Positions 34,791-43,596 of a stretch of 64,000 bases of DNA are shown one piece after another. Below the pieces are notes generated by a model that was not told the DNA's origin, made no database searches, and was given only the letters and a program-made list of their open reading frames with translations. Within the stretch, counting starts at the first letter, position 1; each line of letters opens with the position of its first letter. The DNA comes from CBDEGU01 sp965238045 (GTDB taxonomy: Bacteria > Acidobacteriota > Terriglobia > Bryobacterales > UBA6623), in assembly GCA_965238045.1 (NCBI GenBank), contig CBDEGU010000012.1, positions 1,488,001 through 1,552,000 on the forward strand, given 5' to 3'. Made by a program: the position numbers and the translations under genes.

Positions 34791-36347
34791 CTAGACGAGA
34801 CTCCCGTAGCCGCCTCCGCCTGGGGTTTCGATCGTCAGCCGGTCGCCCGGGCGGGCTTCAAAGTGGCCCTTGCTCCCGATGACCGACCCGTTGAGCAGAT
34901 TGCGGCCGGGCCGACCCCCCGACCCGCCCTCGAGCCCGTAGGGGCCCCGGTCGCGGCGATCCGAGAGAATGGCGATTTCGGTGCGCGTCAGAAACTCAAA
35001 CTCGCGAACCACCCCGTCGCCGCCGCGGTACTTGCCCGCTCCTCCCGACCCCCTTCGCACGCTATAACGCCGTATGCGCAGGGGGTAGAGATGCTCCAGC
35101 GCCTCGACCGGCGTGTTGAGGCTATTGGTCATGTGATTCTGCACAGCGCTCATCCCGTCCAGCCCCGGCCGCGCCCCCATCCCGCCGGCGATCGTCTCGT
35201 AATAGGTGAACGCATGTCCGCTATCGGGGTCCGTCCCCCCGAGCGTGAGGTTATTCATCGTTCCGGCGCTGGCGGCTGGAATCAGCCCTGGCAAAGCCTG
35301 ATGCAGAGCGCCGAGCAGCGTGTCGGTGATGCGCTGCGAGGTTTCCACGTTGCCCGCCGCCACACTCGCCGGCTCGCGGGCATCGAGCAGGCTTCCCGGA
35401 CGCGTGCGCACCTCAATCGGCCGCAACAGCCCAGCGTTGTAGGGAATGTCGTGCTCGATCAAACACCGGAAACAGTACATGGTCACGGCCATCGTAATCG
35501 AGAGATTGGCGTTGATGCCGCCGCGTTGCTGGTCGTCCGAGCCGCTATAGTCAACCGTCGCGCGATCTCCCTCGATCCCCAGCCGGCAATGGACGCGAAC
35601 CGGACCAGACCCAAAGCCATCGCCGTCAAGAAAGTCCTCGAACTCGTACTCGCCGTCGGGAATCCGCGCGATACGCGCGCGCATCATGCGCTCGGTGTAG
35701 TCTTTCAATGCCGCCATGCGGCCGGAAATCTTGACCGCGCCGTGCTTGGCCGTGGCTTCGAGAAGCCTCCGCTCCCCGACGTGATGGGCGGCCTTCTGCG
35801 CGGCGATGTCGCCGCGCCGCTCGTCGGGAGTTCGGACATTAGCGAGAATGAAGCTTAGCAGCTCCTCGTCTAACTTGCCCTGTTTCCATAGCTTTACAGG
35901 AGGAATCCGTAGCCCTTCTTGAAATATTTCCTTGGCCAGCGGCATCGAGCCTGGCGACATGCCTCCCATGTCGGCATGATGAGCCCGCGTGGCCAGATAG
36001 TAGGCCGGCTGCGATTCGCCGGAGAGGAATACCGCCGAGACCGAAGTGATATCGGGCAGGTGCGTGCCGCCCCGAAACGGGTCGTTGAGAACGACGATAT
36101 CGCCGGGTTCGAGTACACAAGAGCGCAGAACCTCGGCCACCGAATAGGGCATCGCGCCGAGATGCACTGGCATGTGATCGCCCATCGCGATTGTCTCGGC
36201 CTCACGGTCGAAGAGGGCGCAAGAGAAGTCGAGCCGCTCCTTGATGTTGGCCGAAAAAGCGCTGCGGCGCAGCACGATGCCCATCTCCTCGGCAATCGAG
36301 ACAAACAGGTTGCGGAACACTTCGAGTTCGAGATCGAGTCGTTTCAT
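34791..36347 (-). CDS. hyuB: Hydantoinase/oxoprolinase subunit B
   Basis: A 518-residue HyuB-type subunit: it opens DLELEVFRNLFVSIAEEMG, with the family block LRRSAFSANIKERLDFSCAL, DPFRGGTHLPDITSVSAVFL, HHADMGGMSPGSMP and a Gly-rich C-terminus (RRGSGGAGKYRGGDG; LTIETPGGGGYG). With subunit A it forms ATP-dependent enzymes that open hydantoin or 5-oxoproline rings, or carboxylate acetone-like substrates; this branch cannot be assigned more exactly. It follows hyuA on the minus strand but is separated from it by 147 bases containing a very AT-rich patch. Confidence 0.88.
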   Translation of the reverse strand: MKRLDLELEVFRNLFVSIAEEMGIVLRRSAFSANIKERLDFSCALFDREAETIAMGDHMPVHLGAMPYSVAEVLRSCVLEPGDIVVLNDPFRGGTHLPDITSVSAVFLSGESQPAYYLATRAHHADMGGMSPGSMPLAKEIFQEGLRIPPVKLWKQGKLDEELLSFILANVRTPDERRGDIAAQKAAHHVGERRLLEATAKHGAVKISGRMAALKDYTERMMRARIARIPDGEYEFEDFLDGDGFGSGPVRVHCRLGIEGDRATVDYSGSDDQQRGGINANLSITMAVTMYCFRCLIEHDIPYNAGLLRPIEVRTRPGSLLDAREPASVAAGNVETSQRITDTLLGALHQALPGLIPAASAGTMNNLTLGGTDPDSGHAFTYYETIAGGMGARPGLDGMSAVQNHMTNSLNTPVEALEHLYPLRIRRYSVRRGSGGAGKYRGGDGVVREFEFLTRTEIAILSDRRDRGPYGLEGGSGGRPGRNLLNGSVIGSKGHFEARPGDRLTIETPGGGGYGSLV

Positions 36348-36417
36348 CGCTCCACTGCGCCCCTCGCGACTTCAAAAACTTTCCCAGCGGGAACTCTCAC
36401 CGTCTTTTTATGCATTC

Positions 36418-36484
36418 ATGTAACACTTGATATATAGCTTGTAATCTAATTTATTATATATAGTTATATATCTCTCTATTCATG
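36418..36484. other. AT-rich island between hyuA and hyuB
   Basis: In a GC-rich neighbourhood this 67-base stretch is almost only A and T (for example CTAATTTATTATATATAG). It holds an inverted repeat GATATATA (36429-36436) and TATATATC (36465-36472). It could contain a separate promoter for hyuB or be the scar of a lost element. Confidence 0.6.
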
Positions 36485-36494
36485 GCATGTACGG

Positions 36495-38321
36495 CTAGCT
36501 CCGCCCTCGAGTCAGAATCTGATTCCCGGCCCCGTCTTCGCGGCCGCGCCAGTCCGGCGGAAGATACAAGCTCGAAAAAGTCTCTTTGTCGCTGGGCGCG
36601 GCGAGATCGATTTTCGGCAGCGGCGCGATCGCCCGCAGGCGCGCGGTCACCGCTTCCACCGCTCGCTCTTGGTGCGTGTAGCCGTAGAGCTTTTGATGCG
36701 CCTGGTGAAACTGCTCGCGTTCGCGATAGGGCAGCGTGATTTCAAACGATTGGCCCTGGTAGCGCAGGTCAATCTGTCGTTCGACGACCGCTTTCGGCAG
36801 ATCTTCGGCCGCGAACTCCGCAGCGGCGCGAGCCTCGAGTTCGCGGTAGACCTCGCCGCTGTCGCGGCCAAGCAGCGACAGCGAAAAATCCCTCACGCAA
36901 TCGGCCACCAGCATTCCCAGCGCCGAGAGCACGCCAGCGTGCCGCGGGACGATGACGGTCGAGATTTCAAGGCGCGCGGCCAGCTCGCAGGCATGCTGTC
37001 CGCCAGCGCCCCCAAAGCTCAGCAGCGCGAATTCGCGCGGGTCGTGGCCGCGCTCGACCGAAATCGCCCGAATGGCGCGCTCCATGCTGGAGTTCGCGAC
37101 ATCGATCACCCCGCGGGCCAGCTCTTCGGGGCTCGTGCCCGCGGTTGCGGCGAAGCGGCGGATGTAGTCGCGGGCACGACCGGCATCGAGCCGCATGCGC
37201 CCGCCAAGAAAATCGTCCGGGTCGATGCGTCCGAGAAAGAGATTCGCGTCCGTCACCGTGATCTTGTCGCCCTCGCCGTAGCAGACCGGGCCCGGTTGCG
37301 CGCCGGCGCTGGCCGGCCCCACGCGCAGCGCGCCGGCGGCATCGAGCACGGCAATCGAACCACCGCCGGCGCCCACGGTATGAATGTCAAGCATGGGGAT
37401 GCGCACCGGGAAGTCACCGACCTTCGACTCGGTGCTGTAGGTAAACTCGCCGTCATAGAGCGTAACGTCGGTCGAGGTGCCGCCCATGTCGAAGCTGATG
37501 ATCCGCTCAAAGCCGGCCGCGCGGGCGACCGCGGCCGCGCCGAGCACCCCGCCGGCCGGTCCGGAAAGAACCGTGTGCACGGCGCTGCGTGCGGCCCTGG
37601 CGGCGGAAATCGACCCGCCATTGGACTGGAAAACCCGCAACCGGGCCGCGCCCAGCGAGCTGTCGAGTTTCTCGAGGTAGCGTCCCATCAGGGGCGAGAC
37701 ATAGGCGTTGACGAGCGTCGTGGAGGCCCGTTCGTACTCCCGGTATTCGGGCAGAATCTCGTGAGAAAGCGATACCGGGAGCCCCCCGAGCGCCTCTCCA
37801 ATCTGCTTCTCATGCGACGGGTTGGCGTAGGAATGCAGCAGACAGACGGCCACCGACTCCGCCCCCGATTGCTGTATTCGCGCGGCCAGGGCCTTGACGC
37901 TCTCGGCGCTCAGCGGCCGCTCGATCGAGCCATCGTGGAGCGTCCGCTCGGCGACGCCGAACGTTCGGCCGCGGGGAACCAGTTGCGGGCGCGCCGCGGC
38001 GAAGAAGTTGTACAGCTCGGGCCGGTTCTGGCGGCCGAGGATGAGGAGGTCTTCAAAACCCTCGGTGGTGACAAACGCCGTGGGCGCTCCCTTGCGCTCG
38101 AGCAGGGCGTTGGTGGCTACGGTCGAGCCGTGCACGACCTCCGAGGGCGCCAGGCCTTCGAGACCCCGCAAGATCGCGCGGGTGGGATCATCGGGGGTCG
38201 AGCGGACTTTGCGCGTCTGGTAACGCTCGCCGTCCCAAACCACGAAATCGGTGAACGTCCCTCCGGTGTCGATACCAATGCGGAGGGGCCGATGCCGATC
38301 GGCGGAGGGGCCATGTTTCAT
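36495..38321 (-). CDS. hyuA: Hydantoinase/oxoprolinase subunit A, shortened C-terminus
   Basis: A 608-residue HyuA-type subunit. The N-terminal ASKHA-type phosphate loop IGIDTGGTFTDFVVW and the conserved VHGSTVATNALLERKGAPTA are present, as are ISFDMGGTSTDVTLYDG and LLSFGGAGGQHACELA. Known HyuA proteins are about 680 residues. Near the C-terminus this one passes from RLRAIAPLPKIDL straight to YLPPDWRGREDGAGNQIL, so around 60-80 residues, including the usual GPAIVEE-type segment, seem to be missing in frame. Its ATG overlaps the moxR stop by four bases. Confidence 0.85.
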   Translation of the reverse strand: MKHGPSADRHRPLRIGIDTGGTFTDFVVWDGERYQTRKVRSTPDDPTRAILRGLEGLAPSEVVHGSTVATNALLERKGAPTAFVTTEGFEDLLILGRQNRPELYNFFAAARPQLVPRGRTFGVAERTLHDGSIERPLSAESVKALAARIQQSGAESVAVCLLHSYANPSHEKQIGEALGGLPVSLSHEILPEYREYERASTTLVNAYVSPLMGRYLEKLDSSLGAARLRVFQSNGGSISAARAARSAVHTVLSGPAGGVLGAAAVARAAGFERIISFDMGGTSTDVTLYDGEFTYSTESKVGDFPVRIPMLDIHTVGAGGGSIAVLDAAGALRVGPASAGAQPGPVCYGEGDKITVTDANLFLGRIDPDDFLGGRMRLDAGRARDYIRRFAATAGTSPEELARGVIDVANSSMERAIRAISVERGHDPREFALLSFGGAGGQHACELAARLEISTVIVPRHAGVLSALGMLVADCVRDFSLSLLGRDSGEVYRELEARAAAEFAAEDLPKAVVERQIDLRYQGQSFEITLPYREREQFHQAHQKLYGYTHQERAVEAVTARLRAIAPLPKIDLAAPSDKETFSSLYLPPDWRGREDGAGNQILTRGRS

Positions 38322-39310
38322 GCGGATTCTTGCGGCATGGAATCCAAGATTTCCGTCAGAATCTCGTCGGTCGTCTTGCCCTCGGCATGGGCGTCGAAAT
38401 TCAGAATGAGCCGATGCCGCAAAGCCGGCAGGGCGAGCGCACGGACATCGTTGATGCTGACGTTGAGGCGTCCGCGCATGAGCGCCCGCACCCGGCCGGC
38501 CAACATCAGCGCCTGCGCGCCGCGCGGCGAGCTGCCGTAGCGGACGAACTTTCGTGCCATCTCATGCGCCGCGTCCTGCTCGGGCTGGGTGGCCAGAATC
38601 AGGTCGATCGCAATATCTCGAACATGGGGCGCCACGAGAATGTCATGCGCCCCGCGCCGGATTTCGAGAATCTGCTCGCGGTCGACGACTTGATGAACCC
38701 GCGGAGTCTCCGAGGCCATCGTCCGCTCGACGATCGTGACCATCTCGTCCTTGCTCGGGTATCCGACCAGCAGCTTGAGAAGAAAGCGGTCCAACTGCGC
38801 CTCGGGCAGCGGGTAGGTCCCCTCCATCTCGAGCGGGTTCTGCGTCGCCATGACCAGAAACGGATCTTCCAGCGGATAGGTCGTCGTGCCGATCGTGACC
38901 GTGCGTTCCTGCATCGCTTCGAGCAGCGCCGACTGGGTGCGAGGAGTGGCTCGGTTGATCTCGTCGGCCAGAACCAGATGCGCGAAAATCGGCCCGGGCT
39001 CGAAACGCATGGCCTTCGCTCCGGGAGAATGGGTGTCAAGCACCATGCTGCCGACGATGTCCGCCGGCATTAAGTCGGGAGTGAACTGGATCCGCGAATC
39101 GTCGAGATGCATGGCCCCGCCCAGAGTGCGCAGCAGAGTCGTCTTGCCGAGTCCTGGAACGCCCTCCAGCAGCACATGCCCCCCTGAGATCAGCGCGATG
39201 ACCACGCCCTCGACGACATCTTCGTGCCCCACGATGACCTTGCCGATCTCGTCGCGGATGCTCTGGATTTGTTCTGTAACGGCTTGGAGAAATTCCTGGG
39301 TTTTTACCAT
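38318..39310 (-). CDS. MoxR-family AAA+ ATPase
   Basis: A 330-residue MoxR ATPase. Walker A is LLEGVPGLGKTTLL, Walker B and following VLADEINRATPRTQSALLEA, sensor 1 MATQNPLEMEGTYPLPEAQ and sensor 2 near RYGSSPRGAQALMLA. MoxR proteins act as chaperones that activate or insert cofactors into partner complexes, usually together with VWA proteins. None is encoded here; instead the gene sits between a Glu-rich membrane protein and hyuA, overlapping hyuA, which suggests it may mature that complex. Confidence 0.92.
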   Translation of the reverse strand: MVKTQEFLQAVTEQIQSIRDEIGKVIVGHEDVVEGVVIALISGGHVLLEGVPGLGKTTLLRTLGGAMHLDDSRIQFTPDLMPADIVGSMVLDTHSPGAKAMRFEPGPIFAHLVLADEINRATPRTQSALLEAMQERTVTIGTTTYPLEDPFLVMATQNPLEMEGTYPLPEAQLDRFLLKLLVGYPSKDEMVTIVERTMASETPRVHQVVDREQILEIRRGAHDILVAPHVRDIAIDLILATQPEQDAAHEMARKFVRYGSSPRGAQALMLAGRVRALMRGRLNVSINDVRALALPALRHRLILNFDAHAEGKTTDEILTEILDSMPQESA

Positions 39311-39318
39311 GCGGATTC

Positions 39319-40845
39319 TTAGTTTTTGCGATCGCTCTTCTTGCTATCGCCGCGGCGCAGGCCTTCGAAGTACCGCCGGATGTAGCCCCGGTAGGCGTGC
39401 GGAATTTGATCGCGGCTGACCAACCCTCCGCGGTCACGGTGGGTGGCCGCCGTAGGCGTATAGGGAGTCTGCAACTGCTGTAGCGCCGACCGAATTTCAA
39501 TTTGGACTTCCCCAATCATGTCGTCGGCGCGCTGCTGATAAAATTCTTCCAGTTCCCCCATGACCTGAAGTTTTTCACTCTCCGAGAGTGCCTTCGAACC
39601 TTCGTTCGAGCCCGACGAGGAAGCTGTTTCGCCTTCTGGAGAACTGCTCGAGCTCTGGCTGTTTCCCTCTCCCTGCGTCAGTTCCTGAGGGTTCTCGGGC
39701 GAGGCCGCGCCGCCGGACTGCGATTCGGACGCGTTCTCGGCGGACTCTTCGCCCTCGCCCCCTTCCTGCGCACCGGCTTCGGCGGCTTCGGACTGCTGCT
39801 CCGAGTTCTCTTCCGCACCAGAGGGATCCGGCGACTCGCGGGCGCTCGTCTCGGGATTGAGGCTGGAGAGCATGTTCTTGAAAGCCTCTTGCAAACGCGC
39901 CAGCAAGTCATTCGCCGGCTCACTCGGCGCGCCATCCTCTCGCTCGGCGAGGCCCGCTTCGGCCTCGGGCGCCGAAGCCATCTCGGTGTCGCCAGAGCCA
40001 CCCTCGGGGGATTGCTCTCCGCCCGCTTCGCCTTCCCCGGATTCGTCGCCGCCCGAACCGGCGAGTTCATCGCCGAACTCTTCATCGGTTGAGAGGCCTT
40101 CTACCTCTGGCAGCGGGGCGTCGCCCTCGGCGGCTCCTTCCGCTGGAGCCCCCTGGCCACCGGGCGGACTCGGCGCCGCCTCGATCTCCTCTTGCCCGTC
40201 TTTTTCCAGTTCCTTCTCGCGGCGCAACGATTGCGGCGCTTCCTCCCCGCCCTCGTTCAGCTCGGCGGGCTCGTCTTGCCGCGCGTATTCCTCCCGATCG
40301 TCCTCGCCAAATAGGGCATGCATCACAATCGCCGGCAGCGGCGGCTGCAAGTCAAGCGAGCCGAGCACTCCGTAGCGAATCCCCAGCAGCCCAAACGAAG
40401 AGAGCAGCAGCGCGAAGAACCAATAACCTGCCGTGGGAACGCGAAACGGATACGCCGCCACCAGGTCCCCCGAGTACGCCAGAGGAGTGGCCAGCAGCCG
40501 CTGATGCTCCGCGAAGGGCCCGGCCCCCGACTTTTGCTCGTCAAAATAATAAGCCGTGGCGATCTGATCCTCCGCATCCCAACTCGCGTCCAGACGCCGC
40601 GCAACCGCATACGAGGTGGGCCGCCGCGAGAACCAGTGATAGATTGCATACCCCGGACCGGCCACCAAGAAAACCGTCATCAGCCCGGGCGGAAACCACT
40701 CGGTCCCGAACAGCAGCAGGATCAGCGGCCCGAGAAGGGCGATCGCCGCGGCTTCGGTGATCTCGCGCAGAGCGAGCTGAGCACTGGCTCGCCCGCGCGC
40801 CCGCTCAACGACTCGTACGATCACACTGCAGGAAGACTCGGCCAT
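39319..40845 (-). CDS. Membrane protein with a long acidic low-complexity region
   Basis: A 508-residue protein. The N-terminus holds two or three membrane helices (AAIALLGPLILLLFGTEWFP, LMTVFLVAGPGYAIYHWF, YWFFALLLSSFGLLGI), then about 250 residues very rich in Glu, Ser, Gly and Ala (EGDAPLPEVEGLSTDEEFGD), and a C-terminal helix (ALSESEKLQVMGELEEFYQQ). The layout resembles DUF4175-like proteins found next to MoxR genes. It is 8 bases upstream of moxR, so the operon runs from this gene through moxR, hyuA and hyuB. The function is unknown. I chose the ATG at 40845; the frame extends to 40986 without a plausible domain. Confidence 0.7.
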   Translation of the reverse strand: MAESSCSVIVRVVERARGRASAQLALREITEAAAIALLGPLILLLFGTEWFPPGLMTVFLVAGPGYAIYHWFSRRPTSYAVARRLDASWDAEDQIATAYYFDEQKSGAGPFAEHQRLLATPLAYSGDLVAAYPFRVPTAGYWFFALLLSSFGLLGIRYGVLGSLDLQPPLPAIVMHALFGEDDREEYARQDEPAELNEGGEEAPQSLRREKELEKDGQEEIEAAPSPPGGQGAPAEGAAEGDAPLPEVEGLSTDEEFGDELAGSGGDESGEGEAGGEQSPEGGSGDTEMASAPEAEAGLAEREDGAPSEPANDLLARLQEAFKNMLSSLNPETSARESPDPSGAEENSEQQSEAAEAGAQEGGEGEESAENASESQSGGAASPENPQELTQGEGNSQSSSSSPEGETASSSGSNEGSKALSESEKLQVMGELEEFYQQRADDMIGEVQIEIRSALQQLQTPYTPTAATHRDRGGLVSRDQIPHAYRGYIRRYFEGLRRGDSKKSDRKN

Positions 40846-40949
40846 GGCTGTCTCGCCCGACACAGGCTCCCTATTATACTTGCACGTCCGGCTCCCACCC
40901 GGACAATGCGCCCGCTCCAGCGTGGATATCGCGCCAAGCCAGCCAACAA

Positions 40950-40977
40950 AAGAGCCCGCCGTTTCCGGCGGGCTCTT
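40950..40977 (-). terminator. Strong intrinsic terminator after the radical SAM gene
   Basis: A perfect 12-base stem (AAGAGCCCGCCG with CGGCGGGCTCTT) and a four-base loop, followed on the minus strand by TTTTGTTGG. It lies 46 bases beyond the stop of the radical SAM gene and separates it from the membrane protein-moxR-hyu operon. Confidence 0.85.
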
Positions 40978-41023
40978 CAAAATCAAACCACCAAACCAAT
41001 CAAGCTGGCGCTAGGCGCGCTCC

Positions 41024-43144
41024 CTAGTCGCCACTGGTCCCCACCAGTTCCTGGCTGGCCGCCTTCGAACCGTTCGCCCCGCCGATCTGCACTAGCGAGG
41101 AAGCCGGAGCCGACGGCTCTTTCAAAACCTGTTCCCGGTACATCTTCATCAGTCGGTCCTGCTCCTCCTTGTTGAGGATGCGCTTGGCGGTCTTGCGTTC
41201 CGACTTCGGCGTCTCGCCCTTCGCTCGGGCTTCGGCCAGTCGCCGATCGCGTGCCAGTATTTTCTCGTCGCGGGCGTTGCGCGGCCCATCGGACTTCTGC
41301 GCCTCGCGCGCGGCATGCTCGGCATTGACGGTCAGGTAGCTTTGGAGCTCAAGCTTCTCGACCTCCTTGCCGCCGGCATAAATCTTGTGACGTCCGTGGT
41401 CTTCGTACCAGTCGCTGAGCTTCGCCGTCATGTGGATCTTCTCGATGATGTTCCGCCAGCCGATGCCGGTATTGTAGGCGCAGAAGGAGATCTCGCCCTC
41501 TTGCGTGCCGTAGGGGATGACGCACATCTCGGTCCGCCGGAAGTCGTAATTAAACAAATCTTGGAACCACATCCCGGCGATGAACAGGAAATTCCAGGGA
41601 TCATTGCGGCGCGAGACGCCCTTGCCATAGTTCTTACCCGAAAGCCCGAACGACTTATCGAACTTCTTCAGAAGAGCCGAAAGGGTGAAGCTTTCCGGTG
41701 CTTTGTAGGGGTTGTAGTTCTTCAGCAGCGCCAGGCCCATCTGCAGGTTGCTGAGCTTGCTCGAACGACCCGCATCGTTGATTTCGCGAATATCCCGGAC
41801 CAACTGCGGCACGTTGATGAACTCGGCGACCGGAGCCATCTCCTTGGTCTCCTTGTTGATCATCAGCGCCGTGCCGACACCGCAGTTCGGGTGGCAGCCG
41901 CAACTGACCTGACCCCAGGTGGCATCGGATCCGTGAGCGACATCGGCCGCGTCGGCGAACGTGCCCATCACCGAAATCGGGAACCAGTCCCGGTTCGGCT
42001 CCGTGACGCCAACCTGTTCTTTCACGTCCTTCGCCAAGTGCGAAAGCGTGTAGCGCTGCTTGAGACGGCGCTCGTCGGTGATCTCCTCATCGCGCCCGGT
42101 GAACGACACCGGCTGGAATGAGATGAAAGCGATTTTTCCGGGATTGTCCTGGGCAAACTGAATGATCGGGCCGACTTCCTGATTATTGAGGTTGTTGACC
42201 AGCGTCGTCACGAGAACGATCTCGATGCCGGCCGTGTGCATATTCTCGATCGCCTTGAGCTTGACGTCAAAAAGATTCCCCACCTTGCGATGCGAATTCG
42301 GCTCGTTGCCCACGCCATCAAACTGCAGGTAGGCATAACGCATCCCAGCGTCCGCCGCCATTTCGGCGAACTCCTTGTTCTTGGCGAACTCAATGCCGTT
42401 GGTCGCCGCCTGTACGCTGTTGTATCCCACCTTGCGCGCATAGTTCACGGCCTTGAGGAAGAAGGGCGACATCGTCGGTTCGCCGCCGGAAAACTGCACC
42501 GACATCTGGCGGCGGGGCTTGATCGTGATCGCGTTGTCAAGAATCGTCTTGATCTCTTCCCACTCAAGCTCGTGTACAAAACCCACTTGATTCGCGTCCA
42601 TGAAACACGGGTCACACATCATGTTGCAGCGGTTGGTCAGGTCCACCGTGAGCACCGCGCCGCGCCCGAATTTCACCGTGCTGGCGCCGTGGTTGTGCAG
42701 ATCCTTGTCATTGTGGGCGCGGATGTCGCGCCCAGGGAAGTTCGACTCGATGTGCTCGAGGAACTTCGAGTCGATCGCCATGATGTCTTCGATTTTTCCA
42801 TGGATCGGACAATCTTTGATCATCCAGATCTCGCCGTCCCGTTCGATGATCGCGGCCTTGATCTCGCCCACCTTCTCCGATCTCAATATGTTGTAGTCCA
42901 CTTCCCCATTGATGATCTTCTCCCGCGCCTCGATCACGCATCGCGGACACAGCGAGTCGGTCTGGCGAGGCCAGCCCAGCGGCGGTTTCGTCTTCTCCCA
43001 GGTCTTGAGAATCGGCTTGTCTGACCACTTCGGCGTAAACGCCGCCGCCGGCGCCACTTTCCGGTTGAGGAATCGGATGCCGTCCCAAACCCCTCCCGCT
43101 GCTCTGGTGAGGCCTTTTTCGATGTACTTAATGGGTCTGTGCAT
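41024..43144 (-). CDS. Radical SAM enzyme, Tes/membrane-spanning lipid synthase-like
   Basis: A 706-residue radical SAM protein. The [4Fe-4S] motif is CNMMCDPC (Cys 173, 177, 180). It is preceded by a cysteine-bearing N-terminal domain with LCPRC (66-69) and DCPIHG (Cys 112), as in the tetraether synthase Tes family, and followed by FSGGEPTMSPFF and the GCHPNCGVG block. A lysine/arginine-rich tail closes it. In Archaea Tes joins lipid tails carbon to carbon; related bacterial enzymes are reported to make membrane-spanning iso-diabolic acid, a hallmark lipid of Acidobacteria. The role is inferred from family layout. It has its own terminator and likely its own promoter. Confidence 0.78.
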   Translation of the reverse strand: MHRPIKYIEKGLTRAAGGVWDGIRFLNRKVAPAAAFTPKWSDKPILKTWEKTKPPLGWPRQTDSLCPRCVIEAREKIINGEVDYNILRSEKVGEIKAAIIERDGEIWMIKDCPIHGKIEDIMAIDSKFLEHIESNFPGRDIRAHNDKDLHNHGASTVKFGRGAVLTVDLTNRCNMMCDPCFMDANQVGFVHELEWEEIKTILDNAITIKPRRQMSVQFSGGEPTMSPFFLKAVNYARKVGYNSVQAATNGIEFAKNKEFAEMAADAGMRYAYLQFDGVGNEPNSHRKVGNLFDVKLKAIENMHTAGIEIVLVTTLVNNLNNQEVGPIIQFAQDNPGKIAFISFQPVSFTGRDEEITDERRLKQRYTLSHLAKDVKEQVGVTEPNRDWFPISVMGTFADAADVAHGSDATWGQVSCGCHPNCGVGTALMINKETKEMAPVAEFINVPQLVRDIREINDAGRSSKLSNLQMGLALLKNYNPYKAPESFTLSALLKKFDKSFGLSGKNYGKGVSRRNDPWNFLFIAGMWFQDLFNYDFRRTEMCVIPYGTQEGEISFCAYNTGIGWRNIIEKIHMTAKLSDWYEDHGRHKIYAGGKEVEKLELQSYLTVNAEHAAREAQKSDGPRNARDEKILARDRRLAEARAKGETPKSERKTAKRILNKEEQDRLMKMYREQVLKEPSAPASSLVQIGGANGSKAASQELVGTSGD

Positions 43145-43596
43145 GTGGGGAGAGTCTCCTCTGGATGATTAGATTGGCGGAACTTTCTTCGACCACCGGC
43201 TCGCAACTCGGGGCGGATGTTCAACCACACCCTGGGGTCACCCCTATATGCCCTATATGACTGAAGGGCACGCCGATCGCATGGTATTCATTCTCTTGAC
43301 TAGCATAAAGTAACTACCGGTGGCGTCCTACTGGAAATGATTAAACAGCGGGAATCCGGCACTGTACGGCGATTTGGGAGGGTTGAATGGTCTTTGCGGC
43401 CGCCCAACCCCGCGCAAGAATACCTAAGTTGTTGAAAACAAGTATACCAACTGGCAATACCGCTCCCAAGATCGCTCCATCCACGCTCCACCGGCGGCCC
43501 ACCAACTGTGGAAAACAACCCAGAAGTCCGCGGCCTCGCCCGATGCCCCGCGCTCCACCCCCGCGCTCCACCTTAGGCCTGGACTTATTTCCTTTT
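43145..43596. other. Intergenic region between radical SAM gene and IS256 copy C
   Basis: About 450 bases. The part next to 43145 should contain the radical SAM promoter; CCTATATG occurs twice near 43240-43257. A minus-strand frame (43341-43596) encodes a possible membrane helix (AILGAVLPVGILVFNN) and would be cut by IS256 copy C, so it may be the tail of an interrupted gene, but support is weak. Confidence 0.35.

Noticed and set aside
36669..38540. 623-codon plus-strand frame opposite hyuA
   Set aside because: Arg/Ala/Gly-rich translation with no motif, whereas the minus strand shows full HyuA signatures.
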